A DNA stretch of 64,000 bases from Bifidobacterium breve (GTDB taxonomy: Bacteria; Actinomycetota; Thermoleophilia; Solirubrobacterales; Solirubrobacteraceae), in contig CAMCUD010000014.1 in the NCBI GenBank assembly GCA_945878865.1, forward strand, positions 50,882-114,881, written 5' to 3'. Positions 35,155-42,821 of this stretch are shown here, one piece after another. The notes under the pieces are model-generated. The model did no database searches. It saw only the letters and a list, made by a program, of their open reading frames with translations, and was not told where the DNA came from. Made by a program: the position numbers and the translations under genes. The first letter of the stretch is position 1. The number at the start of each line of letters is the position of its first letter.

Positions 35155-36541
35155 CCGCCGCCTCCACCGCCGGGCCGCGCGCGAGGAAGCCGCGGGCGGG
35201 CTGGTCGACGAGCGCCCCGTCGACCACGAGCGGCACCCCGCCGGCGATGACCGCGCTCGGCGTGCCGGTGACCTGCCAACCCTCGTAGAGGTTGTAGTCG
35301 CAGTTGCTCTTCTGGGTCGCGACGCTCAGCGTGCGCGTGCGCTCCGGGTCCCAGATCACGAGATCCGCGTCGGCGCCGACCTCGATGACGCCCTTGCGCC
35401 CGCCGAGCCCCATGAGCCGCGCGGGTGTGGTGCAGCACAAGTCGACCCACTGCTCGAGGGTCAGCCGTCCGGCGCGCACGCCGCGGTCGAAGATGAGCTC
35501 GAGACGCTCCTCGATCCCCGGCACCCCGTTGGGGACCTTCGAGAAGTCCTCCTCCAGACGCTCCAGCCGCATCGTGTACGGGAACGCGCAGTGGTCGGTG
35601 CCGATCGTGTCGAGACCCACGCCGGCGAGCGCGTGCCACAGCTCGTCCTGCGCCGGGGCCGGGCGCGGCGGCGGGGAGAAGATGCCCTTCAGGCCCTCGT
35701 CGCCGCCCTGCAGGAGCGAGTCGTCGTGCAGCAGGTACTGCGGGCAGGTCTCGCCGTAGACCGGCAGGCCGCGCATCTTCGCCGCGACGATCGGCGCGAT
35801 CGCCGGGCCGCATGTGGTGTGGACGATGTACGTCTTCGCGCCGGTCAGCTCGGCGAACATGACCGCCCGGGTCACCGCTTCGGCCTCGGTCTCGATCGGC
35901 CGTGTCGTGCCGTGGAACGGCGGGGCCGTGTTGCCCCCGGCCAGCGCCTCGGAGATGAGCGCGTCAATGGCGTCGCCGTTCTCGGCGTGCACGAGTACGA
36001 TCGCGCCCGTCTCGGCGGCGACCTTCATCGTGTTCCACATCGCCGGGTCGCCGACCATGAACTGGTTGCGGTAGGCCATGAAGAGCTTGAAGCTCGTCAC
36101 GCCCTGCGCCGGGATCTCGCGCAGCTCGTCCACGCGCGCGGGGTCCGTGAGGTCGCGGATCACGAGGTGGGCGCCGACGTCGGTGACCGGCGGCGCCGCG
36201 GCCAGCGCGGCGTGCCATTCGGCCATCGCGTCGGGCAGCGGCTGGCCGAACTCCTGGAAGGCGAAGTCGAAGACCGTCGTGGTGCCGCCGTGCGCGGCGG
36301 CGATCGTCGCGGCGGTGAAGTCGTCGGCGCTCGGCACGCCCTTGAACGTGATCTTCATGTGGGCGTGCGGGTCCACGCCGCCCGGGATGACGTACTGGCC
36401 GCGCGCGTCGAAGACGTGGTCGGCGGCCACGTCGAGCCCGGCGCCGATCTGCACGATCTTTCCGTCGACGGCGAGGACGTCGGCCTCGTAGCGGCCGAGC
36501 GCGGTGACGATCAGACCGCCGCGGATCAGGGTGCTGCTCAT
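35147..36541 (-). CDS. hydA: Metal-dependent hydantoinase / dihydropyrimidinase
   Basis: This 464-residue amidohydrolase opens hydantoin- or dihydropyrimidine-type rings to N-carbamoyl amino acids without ATP. All expected residues are visible: His59 and His61 (DPHAHMK), the carbamylated Lys152 and Tyr157 (SFKLFMAY), His185 (HAENGD), His241 (YIVHTTC) and Asp316 (GTDHCAF), almost position for position as in bacterial D-hydantoinases. The ATG at 36541 overlaps the upstream SDR stop (ATGA). Its presence beside ATP-dependent Hyu subunits strengthens the case for cyclic imide or ureide substrates. Confidence 0.93.
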   Translation of the reverse strand: MSSTLIRGGLIVTALGRYEADVLAVDGKIVQIGAGLDVAADHVFDARGQYVIPGGVDPHAHMKITFKGVPSADDFTAATIAAAHGGTTTVFDFAFQEFGQPLPDAMAEWHAALAAAPPVTDVGAHLVIRDLTDPARVDELREIPAQGVTSFKLFMAYRNQFMVGDPAMWNTMKVAAETGAIVLVHAENGDAIDALISEALAGGNTAPPFHGTTRPIETEAEAVTRAVMFAELTGAKTYIVHTTCGPAIAPIVAAKMRGLPVYGETCPQYLLHDDSLLQGGDEGLKGIFSPPPRPAPAQDELWHALAGVGLDTIGTDHCAFPYTMRLERLEEDFSKVPNGVPGIEERLELIFDRGVRAGRLTLEQWVDLCCTTPARLMGLGGRKGVIEVGADADLVIWDPERTRTLSVATQKSNCDYNLYEGWQVTGTPSAVIAGGVPLVVDGALVDQPARGFLARGPAVEAAGV

Positions 36542-37302
36542 GCTGCCTCCTCCTCGTGGGACGCCCAGGCCGAGAGCGCGCCGCCGTCGGCGTAGAGGAC
36601 CGTCCCGGTGATGTAGCTCGCGGCGCCCGAGCTGAGGAAGAGCACCGCCTCGGCGATCTCGTCGGGCGTGCCGTACCGGCGCAGCGGGATGCGCTGGCGC
36701 TCGAACGGCGCGAGCGCGTCGGGCTCGCGGACGCCGTCGATCTCCTGGAGCTTGACCATCACGCCCGGGCCGACCGCGTTGACGCGGATCCCGTGCGGTG
36801 CCAGGGCGTTGGCCATGCCCTTCGTCGCCATCGTGACCGCGCCCTTCGACGCCTCGTAGGCGACCGACTCGGCGTGGCTGATGACCCCGGAGATCGAGGT
36901 GAGGTTGACGATGCTGCCGCCGATCACGCCGTGCTCGACCATCCGCGCGCCACCGATGCTGCCGACGAGCAGCGGCACCTTGACGTTGATGGCGAAGACC
37001 TCGTCGATGCGCTCGGGTGTGAGCTGGAGATACGGCATCCGCCCGTGCCCGGCCGCGCACTGCGCGATGACCGAGACCGGGCCGAAGCGCGCCTCGGCGG
37101 CGTCGAAGATCGCGGGGATCGCGCCGTCGGCGGTGAGGTCCTCCACGAGGTTGAAGATGCCGTCGTACTCGACCGGGCAGCGCGCCCGGTCCACCGCGAC
37201 GACGTCGGCGCCCTCCGCGGCGAAGGCGGCCGCGCACGCGGTCCCGATCTGCCCCGCCGCGCCGGTCACGAGCACCGTTCGGTCCGTGAAGCGATTCGCC
37301 AT
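36538..37302 (-). CDS. Short-chain dehydrogenase/reductase
   Basis: This 254-residue SDR has TGAAGQIG (13-20), the YEASK Tyr-Lys pair near 150 and the C-terminal GTVLYADGG block. The usual NNAG is replaced by QCAAG. It is the first gene of an operon SDR, hydantoinase, SDR, DUF849 enzyme, all joined by overlaps. The ATG at 37302 lies three bases from an operator copy and has no ribosome site, so a leaderless transcript is plausible. Confidence 0.9.
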   Translation of the reverse strand: MANRFTDRTVLVTGAAGQIGTACAAAFAAEGADVVAVDRARCPVEYDGIFNLVEDLTADGAIPAIFDAAEARFGPVSVIAQCAAGHGRMPYLQLTPERIDEVFAINVKVPLLVGSIGGARMVEHGVIGGSIVNLTSISGVISHAESVAYEASKGAVTMATKGMANALAPHGIRVNAVGPGVMVKLQEIDGVREPDALAPFERQRIPLRRYGTPDEIAEAVLFLSSGAASYITGTVLYADGGALSAWASHEEEAA

Positions 37303-37305
37303 ATG

Positions 37306-37319
37306 TTGGATACAATATG
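37306..37319 (-). promoter_or_regulatory. -10-like CATATT overlapping operator TTGGATACAA (hydantoinase operon)
   Basis: On the minus strand CATATT (37319-37314) merges with an operator copy that has one change from consensus and resembles TTGTATACAA, the known type of FCD-GntR site. The operator ends three bases before the SDR ATG, so the transcript probably starts at or very near the start codon. Confidence 0.65.
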
Positions 37320-37358
37320 GCGCGCTTCACGGCCGTGACATGGACCGGCGGGCCAGGC

Positions 37359-38084
37359 TCAGTCCGCCATGACGTCGCCCCCGGAGAGGTTCATCACCGC
37401 GCCGGTGATGTATGCGCCGCCGACGGGCGAGACGAGCAGCAGCGCCGTCGGGACGATCTCCTCGACCCGGCCGAAGCGCCCGAGCGGCAGCTCGGCCTGC
37501 TTGGCCGCCAGCCAGTCGTCGGGCATCCCCATGAGCATCTCCGTGTCGATCGGCCCGGGGGCGATCGCGTTGACGTTGATGCCGCTCGGCGCAAGCTCCC
37601 GGGCGATCGCGCGGGTGAACCCGTGGACGCCGGCCTTCGACGCCGCGTAGTGCGCGAGCTCGACCCCGCCTTTCAGCCCAATCTGCGAACCGATGTTCAC
37701 GATGCGCCCGCCCGCGCCGCCGGCCACCATCGCGCGGGCCGCCTCGCGCGCGCAGAGAAACGTCCCCTCGAGGTTGACGGCGAGCATCTCGCGCCACGCG
37801 TCGACGCCGAGCTCGAGGAACGGCACGGCCGGCCCGATCCCCGCGCTGTTGACGAGCGCCCACGGCGTGCCCAGCTCCTCGCCGATCTGCGCGAACGCGG
37901 CGAGCACCTGCGTCTCGTCGGTGATGTCCGCGGCGATCGAGAGGACGCCGTCGATCGGCTCAACCTCCCTGTCGAGCACGGCGACCTTCGCCCCCTCGTC
38001 GCGGAAGCGCTCGGCGATCCCGCGCCCGATCCCGCGCCGCCCGCCGGTCACCACCGCCACCCGGCCATCAAGCTCGCCCGCCAT
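37359..38084 (-). CDS. Short-chain dehydrogenase/reductase
   Basis: This 241-residue SDR has TGGRRGIGRG (13-22), NSAGI near 80, NIGSQIG near 130 and YAASK near 145; the C-terminus has GAVMNLSGG. It lies 29 bases downstream of the metallo-beta-lactamase-fold gene on the same strand and is probably co-transcribed with it. A 56-base gap containing an operator separates it from the hydantoinase operon. Confidence 0.9.
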   Translation of the reverse strand: MAGELDGRVAVVTGGRRGIGRGIAERFRDEGAKVAVLDREVEPIDGVLSIAADITDETQVLAAFAQIGEELGTPWALVNSAGIGPAVPFLELGVDAWREMLAVNLEGTFLCAREAARAMVAGGAGGRIVNIGSQIGLKGGVELAHYAASKAGVHGFTRAIARELAPSGINVNAIAPGPIDTEMLMGMPDDWLAAKQAELPLGRFGRVEEIVPTALLLVSPVGGAYITGAVMNLSGGDVMAD

Positions 38085-38113
38085 GCGTCACATCCCCCGT
38101 CGTCGCAGTCGTT

Positions 38114-38890
38114 TCACGCGTACCACGCCTCCGGACCCAGGCGCACGGTGTCGCGCCAGTCGAGGTCGTGGGTGAAGACGAGCTCGGCACCCTCGGCGTC
38201 TCGCAGCGCCTCCAGGCGCTCCCAGCTGGCGACCATCTCGTCGGGGCTCCAGAGGATCCCCGGCAGGCGGCGCGCGGCCATGGTGCGCGGGGAATACGCG
38301 GCGTCGCCGACAAGGATCACCGCCCCGCCGGACAGGCGGACGAGGACCGACTGGTGGCCGCCGGAATGGCCGGGCGTGGGGACGAGGACGATGCTGCCGT
38401 CGCCGAAGACGTCAGACTCGCCGTCGTGGTCCTGCCAGCGCACCGGCAGGTCGAAGTCCTCGCGGACGTAGAAGCCTTCCTGGTAGACGGGAGGCGAGAA
38501 CGCGAACGCCCGCTCGCGCGCCTGCACGTGGAACGTCGCGCCCGGGAAGAGCCCGACGCCGCCGGCGTGATCGATGTGCAGGTGGGTCAGGACGACGTGC
38601 TCGACATCGCCCGGCGCCACCCCGATCGATGCGAGCCGCGCGACGACGTCCTCCCCCTCGCGGACGGCGATGCGCGGGCCCTCCGGAACGGGGTCGCGGT
38701 CGGGGTCGTAGGCGCCCGTCCACCGCGGATGCGCGCCGGTGTCGATGACCACCGGCCCGCGCTCGTGCAGGACGACGTAGAAGAAGTACGGCGTGCGGAC
38801 CTTCGTCCCGACCTCGGGCCCGAGCGGGTCGAAGTTCGCGAGATCGACAATCTCGACACCGACGTTGAAGGCGAACAGGCGGGGATCCAA
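38114..38890 (-). CDS. Metallo-beta-lactamase-fold hydrolase (lactonase-like)
   Basis: This is a binuclear-metal hydrolase of the MBL superfamily. The THLHIDHAGG motif (HxHxDH) is near residue 107, PTPGHSGGHQ supplies a further His near 175, GDAAYS the bridging Asp, and a late FTHDLDW the last His. Its general look resembles N-acyl-homoserine lactonases and other lactonases, so it could open a lactone. No ATG or GTG occurs in frame. I propose TTG at 38890 (258 residues), which lies inside an operator copy; a CTG at 38878 is the alternative. Transcription is probably leaderless. Confidence 0.8.
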   Translation of the reverse strand: MDPRLFAFNVGVEIVDLANFDPLGPEVGTKVRTPYFFYVVLHERGPVVIDTGAHPRWTGAYDPDRDPVPEGPRIAVREGEDVVARLASIGVAPGDVEHVVLTHLHIDHAGGVGLFPGATFHVQARERAFAFSPPVYQEGFYVREDFDLPVRWQDHDGESDVFGDGSIVLVPTPGHSGGHQSVLVRLSGGAVILVGDAAYSPRTMAARRLPGILWSPDEMVASWERLEALRDAEGAELVFTHDLDWRDTVRLGPEAWYA

Positions 38891-38905
38891 AGTGGATCCA
38901 ATATA
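38881..38905 (-). promoter_or_regulatory. Tandem operator with TATATT -10 over the MBL-fold start codon
   Basis: GGGGATCCAA (38881-38890, two changes) and GTGGATCCAA (38892-38901, one change) have cores eleven bases apart. On the minus strand TATATT (38905-38900) runs into the second copy and the proposed TTG start lies in the first. This is the right-most island operator seen. Confidence 0.6.
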
Positions 38906-38928
38906 CGGCCGGTGTCCAGCCGCGCGAC

Positions 38929-39495
38929 CTACGACTCGAGCTCGATGCCCAGCGCCGCCGCCAGCGTCGTCGCACTCGCCACGAGGTCGTCCGCCGGCAT
39001 CGCGACACCCTTCAGCGACGTGATCCCCACGACGCCCGCGAGGGTCGACCCGCGGATGACGACCTTCGTGCACCGCGCGTCGCGGAAGTCGGCGCCCTCC
39101 AGCGCGCAGTCGACGAACTCCACGTGGCGCAAGTCGGCGCCGACGAACGACGCCTCGCGCAGATTCATCGCCTCGAAGCGCACCCGGTGCAGCCGGGCAT
39201 GCCCGAGGGAGCCGAGCATGAGCGTGCCCTCGGAGAACAGGACGTCCTCGACCTCGCCTTCGACAAGCTCCAGGCCCACGAGCCGGCAGCGCCGCAGCTC
39301 CACTCGGCGAAGCGCCGCGAAGCGGGCGTGGACGTTGGACAGGTCGGCGTCGACGAGCACGCTGTCACGCAGCCGCACCTTCCGCGCACCTGGCTCGACC
39401 GCCAGGCCGGTGAGCGTCGCGCCCGTAATGCGGACCGCGTCGTCCTCGGTGTCGACCTCGCGGTCGGCCTCCTCCGGCGCGCGCGGCGCGTTCAC
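38929..39495 (-). CDS. Pentapeptide-repeat protein
   Basis: This 188-residue protein is dominated by degenerate pentapeptide repeats of the A(D/N)LXX type between about residues 25 and 160 (for example VDADLSNVHARF, FVGADLRHVEF, LEGADFRDA), which fold as a right-handed beta-helix. Function in this family ranges from gyrase protection to unknown scaffolding; nothing here decides it. The GTG start overlaps the TetR stop by four bases, so it is produced together with that repressor. Confidence 0.8.
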   Translation of the reverse strand: MNAPRAPEEADREVDTEDDAVRITGATLTGLAVEPGARKVRLRDSVLVDADLSNVHARFAALRRVELRRCRLVGLELVEGEVEDVLFSEGTLMLGSLGHARLHRVRFEAMNLREASFVGADLRHVEFVDCALEGADFRDARCTKVVIRGSTLAGVVGITSLKGVAMPADDLVASATTLAAALGIELES

Positions 39496-40052
39496 GACGC
39501 CTGCACCCCGCGCAGCAGCGCGGCGAGCGCGAGGCCCGGCGTCTCGAGGTCCTCCTCGGCGGTGCCGAGCCGACGGACCCCCAGCCCGGTGATGAGCGCG
39601 ACGACGACCTTGGCCAGCCGCTGCGCGTCGGGCACCTCGAGCGCTTCGAGCGCCGCCGCGGCGAAGTCGTCGTACGCCGCAAAGCACCGGCGCGAGGCCT
39701 CCACGAGCGCCGGATTGCGCGAGGCGTGGAGATAGAGCTCGAGCTCGGCGACCTGCGCGGTGCGGCGCTCCGCCGACGCGGCGATCGCGCGCTGCACCTC
39801 GGCCACGACCTCCTCCGGCGTCGCCTCGGCCGCACGCAGCCGCGCGGCGATCTCCACGAAGCGGGCGATCTCCTCCTCGGCGTAGAGCACCAGCGCCTCG
39901 TGCAGCAGCTGCGACTGGTCGGGGAAGTGGTACGTCAGCGATCCCAGGGCGACGCCGGCGTCCGCAGCGACCCGGCGGTTGGAGACCGCGCCGATCCCTT
40001 CGCTGCCGATGAGCTCGATCGTGGCGTGGAGGATCTGTTCGCGCGCGGCCAT
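39492..40052 (-). CDS. TetR family transcriptional regulator
   Basis: This 186-residue TetR protein has an N-terminal HTH (about 5-55; VSNRRVAADAGVALGSLTYHF recognition region, residues 27-47) and a helical ligand-binding domain. Its gene faces the amidase gene across a 67-base gap holding a perfect 22-base palindrome, the natural operator for autoregulation and amidase control. It is coupled to the pentapeptide-repeat gene downstream. Confidence 0.9.
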   Translation of the reverse strand: MAAREQILHATIELIGSEGIGAVSNRRVAADAGVALGSLTYHFPDQSQLLHEALVLYAEEEIARFVEIAARLRAAEATPEEVVAEVQRAIAASAERRTAQVAELELYLHASRNPALVEASRRCFAAYDDFAAAALEALEVPDAQRLAKVVVALITGLGVRRLGTAEEDLETPGLALAALLRGVQAS

Positions 40053-40086
40053 GGGGTTGCGGCATCGTACGCGTTCCCGGTACCTT

Positions 40087-40108
40087 CCCGTTCGTTCGAA
40101 CGAACGGG
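40087..40108. promoter_or_regulatory. TetR operator palindrome
   Basis: A perfect 22-base palindrome with core TTCGTTCGAACGAA lies between divergent TetR and amidase genes, 34 bases from the TetR ATG and 11 bases from the amidase ATG. Its length and position are typical of TetR sites. It is unrelated to the TTGGATCCAA motif. Confidence 0.75.
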
Positions 40109-40119
40109 AGCACGTGCCG

Positions 40120-41559
40120 ATGACCCAGACCATGACCGAGGACGACCTCGCCTACGCCGGCGTGCGCCGGCAGGCCGAGCTCATCGCGACCGGCGAGCTG
40201 ACGTCCGCCGAGCTCGTCGATCTCTCGCTGCGGCGCATCCATGCCGCCCAGCCCGTCCTCGGGGCGTTCGCGTGCATCCGGGACGAGTCCGCGCGCGAGG
40301 AGGCCGCCGCCGCGGACGCCCGCCGCGAGGCCGGCGACACCGCGCCGCTGCTCGGCGTCCCGATCGCGGTGAAGGACGACGTCGACGTCGCCGGCCACCC
40401 CACCCAGTTCGGCTGCGACGGGACCTTCGACGCCAAGACCGAGGACAGCGAGATCGTCCGCCGCCTGCGCGACGCGGGCGCGATCATCGTCGGCAAGACG
40501 ACCTCGCCCGAGCTCGGTCAGTGGCCGGTGACCGAGGGGCCGTGGTTCGCCCCGACCCGCAACCCGTGGCACCTCGACCACACGCCCGGCGGCTCGTCCG
40601 GCGGCGCGGCAGCCGCCGTCGCCGCGGGGCTCGTCCCAGGCGCGATCGGCTCCGACGGCGCGGGCAGCGTCCGCATCCCCGCGGCGTGGACGGGCCTCGT
40701 CGGCGTCAAGCCCCAGCGCGGCCGGCTGTCGACCTGGCCCGACCCCGAGGCGTTCAACGGCCTGACCTGCTTCGGGCCGCTCACCCGCACCGTCGGCGAT
40801 GCGGCGCTCATGCTCGATGCGCTCGGCGGCAACCATCCCGGCGACCTGCACGCGCCGCCCGCGCCACCGGTGCCGTACACCCAGGCCGCCGCGACCCCGC
40901 CGCGCCGGCTGCGCATCGCGCTCTCGTTCCGCCAGCCGTTCGCCCTTGTCCCCAAGGTGCGCGACGACGAGGTGGTCGACCACATCCGCGCGACCGCGAC
41001 GCTCCTGCGCGATCTCGGCCACGAGGTCGTCGAGCGCGAGCCCGACTACGGCCTCATCGGCGTGAGCTTCGTGCCGCGCTCGACCGTCGCGCTGCGCGAG
41101 TGGGCCACCCGGCTGCCCGACACGTCGCTGCTCGACGCGCGCACGAAGGAGCACCTCATCCTCGGCCGGATCCTCGCCGGCCCGGGCCTCGCCGCCGGGC
41201 GCGGCCTGGAGCACGTCTTCCGCCGACGGATCGGCCGGATCTTCCGCGACGCCGACGTCGTCCTCGCCCCGACGACGGCGCTGCCGCCCCTGCCGATCGG
41301 CGCGCTGGACGACCTCTCCCCGTGGGAGACGCACAAGCTCGTCGTCGGCTCCTGTCCGTACGCGTGGGCGTGGAACGTCCTCGGGTGGCCCGGCGTCAGT
41401 GTGCCGGCCGGGCACACGTCGGCCGGTCTGCCGATCGGTGCGCAGTTGCTCGGGCCGGGCAACAGCGAGCCGCTGCTGCTCGCGCTCGCCGGCGAGCTCG
41501 AGCAGGCGGCGTGCTGGGACGAGCGCCGGCCCGAAGCCTGGCGGGCCGCGGCGGGCTAG
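40120..41559 (+). CDS. Amidase signature family amidohydrolase
   Basis: This 479-residue amidase has the complete Ser-cisSer-Lys triad: Lys85 (AVKDDVDV), Ser159 in GGSSGG and nucleophile Ser183 in GAGSVRIPA. It hydrolyses amides to acid plus ammonia; the natural substrate is unknown. I preferred ATG 40120 (GGGAG nine bases upstream) over GTG 40114. It is controlled by its own TetR palindrome rather than by the island operator. The stop overlaps that of the convergent HDOD-LuxR gene by four bases. Confidence 0.92.
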   Translation: MTQTMTEDDLAYAGVRRQAELIATGELTSAELVDLSLRRIHAAQPVLGAFACIRDESAREEAAAADARREAGDTAPLLGVPIAVKDDVDVAGHPTQFGCDGTFDAKTEDSEIVRRLRDAGAIIVGKTTSPELGQWPVTEGPWFAPTRNPWHLDHTPGGSSGGAAAAVAAGLVPGAIGSDGAGSVRIPAAWTGLVGVKPQRGRLSTWPDPEAFNGLTCFGPLTRTVGDAALMLDALGGNHPGDLHAPPAPPVPYTQAAATPPRRLRIALSFRQPFALVPKVRDDEVVDHIRATATLLRDLGHEVVEREPDYGLIGVSFVPRSTVALREWATRLPDTSLLDARTKEHLILGRILAGPGLAAGRGLEHVFRRRIGRIFRDADVVLAPTTALPPLPIGALDDLSPWETHKLVVGSCPYAWAWNVLGWPGVSVPAGHTSAGLPIGAQLLGPGNSEPLLLALAGELEQAACWDERRPEAWRAAAG

Positions 41560-42608
41560 AGCCAGCCGTGATCGGTCGCCAGGAGCACCGCCTGGGCGCG
41601 GTCGGCGGCGCCGATCTTCCCGTAGATGTTGTGCAGGTGTGAGCGGATCGTCGACCGTGAGAGGCCGAGCGTGTCGGCGATCTGCTGGTAGACCTTCCCG
41701 CTCGCAAGCTCGCGCAGGACGCCGAGCTCGCGGTGCGACAGCGGACACGGGTCGGTGCCGCGGCGCGCGGGTCCGGCGACGCCCGGCAGCCGCAGGAGAC
41801 CCCGCAGCCCGTCGCGGTCAAGTCCCACGGCGGTGGCGGCGCTGACGAGCGTCCGCGGGTCCACCGGGTCGCCGGCCTGGTAGTGGACGACCATGTCGGC
41901 GAGCGCGACGTACGGCGGCGCATCGTCACGATCGACGTGGTGGTGGTGCTCGATCGCGTGGGAGATCGAGGCGGGCAGGCCCCACCTGCGGGCGAGCACG
42001 CCGCCGACCATGGCGTGGTCGACGCCGAACTCGGTGCGCTCGGCGTGCACCCGCTGCTCGGGCGTGAGGTTCGGCTCGCGGGAATGCCCGCCGCGGTCGG
42101 GATACGCGCGCGCGAGCACGAGGCGGCCGACGTCATGGAGCAGCGAGGTGACGAGCAGCCGGTCGCGCTGGAGCGAGCTGAGGCCGATCGTGTCGGCGAG
42201 CCGGCAGGCGGCAGCCTGCGTCGCCTCGCTGTGGAGGCGCAGGCGGTCGGGCTCGGCGCCCCACATGGTGGCGCGCTCAAAGACGTCGAAGGTCGGGATC
42301 GTGCGGGCCAGCTGCAGCAGACTCGCGTCGCTCAGCAGCTCGACGGCCTGCACGATCGACTGCGGGCGACGGACGCCCGGCGCGTTGCGCACGGCGTCGG
42401 CGGCCTGGCGCATCACGGCGACGGTCAGCGCGATGTCCGACTCGATCGCGGCGACGGCGCGGCCGTGATGCGGCTGGCGCGCGGCCAGGCTCTCGAGCAG
42501 CGCGTCGCGTGACTCGACGAAGGCCGGGAACGCGTCGAGCGCCTGGATGGCGTCGACGAGGCGGCGGCCGTGGCCGCGGTGGGCGGGAGGGGAACTGGGC
42601 GGGAACAT
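41556..42608 (-). CDS. HDOD-domain regulator with C-terminal LuxR helix-turn-helix
   Basis: This 350-residue protein has an N-terminal HDOD domain (about 15-245, with LLHDVG at 157-161 and EHHHH near 220) and a C-terminal LuxR/FixJ DNA-binding domain (about 290-347, with LGLSRSTIRSHLHNIYGKI). HDOD modules are HD-related signalling domains; direct fusion to a LuxR output would link the signal to transcription. No receiver domain is present. The gene is the only member of its transcript, divergent from the secreted protein at 42822. Confidence 0.85.
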   Translation of the reverse strand: MFPPSSPPAHRGHGRRLVDAIQALDAFPAFVESRDALLESLAARQPHHGRAVAAIESDIALTVAVMRQAADAVRNAPGVRRPQSIVQAVELLSDASLLQLARTIPTFDVFERATMWGAEPDRLRLHSEATQAAACRLADTIGLSSLQRDRLLVTSLLHDVGRLVLARAYPDRGGHSREPNLTPEQRVHAERTEFGVDHAMVGGVLARRWGLPASISHAIEHHHHVDRDDAPPYVALADMVVHYQAGDPVDPRTLVSAATAVGLDRDGLRGLLRLPGVAGPARRGTDPCPLSHRELGVLRELASGKVYQQIADTLGLSRSTIRSHLHNIYGKIGAADRAQAVLLATDHGWL

Positions 42609-42821
42609 CGGGCGGGACTCCTAGAGGTGAGCGTCACTTGCGTATTCGCACGCAACCGCGCCAGGAAAACGTGCGCGGACGCGTGTCGCATCGCCTGCTC
42701 CCGGGTTTCGGGGCGGTAGTCCCCCGAGCACGGCACGCGGCTCCGTACTGTCAGAACGCCGACAGATCCCGGTCCCGATCATGGACTGTCGCGGGCCCCT
42801 GGGCGGGCGTACCGTCGCCCT

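Noticed and set aside
38929..41748. One giant minus-strand frame of over 900 codons
   Set aside because: Only its last 188 codons make a recognisable pentapeptide-repeat protein; the rest is antisense to the amidase and TetR genes.
42609..42821. Possible riboswitch or RNA gene in the 213-base gap before the secreted protein
   Set aside because: Only a short CTGTC/GACAG hairpin is visible; no known riboswitch core can be recognised.
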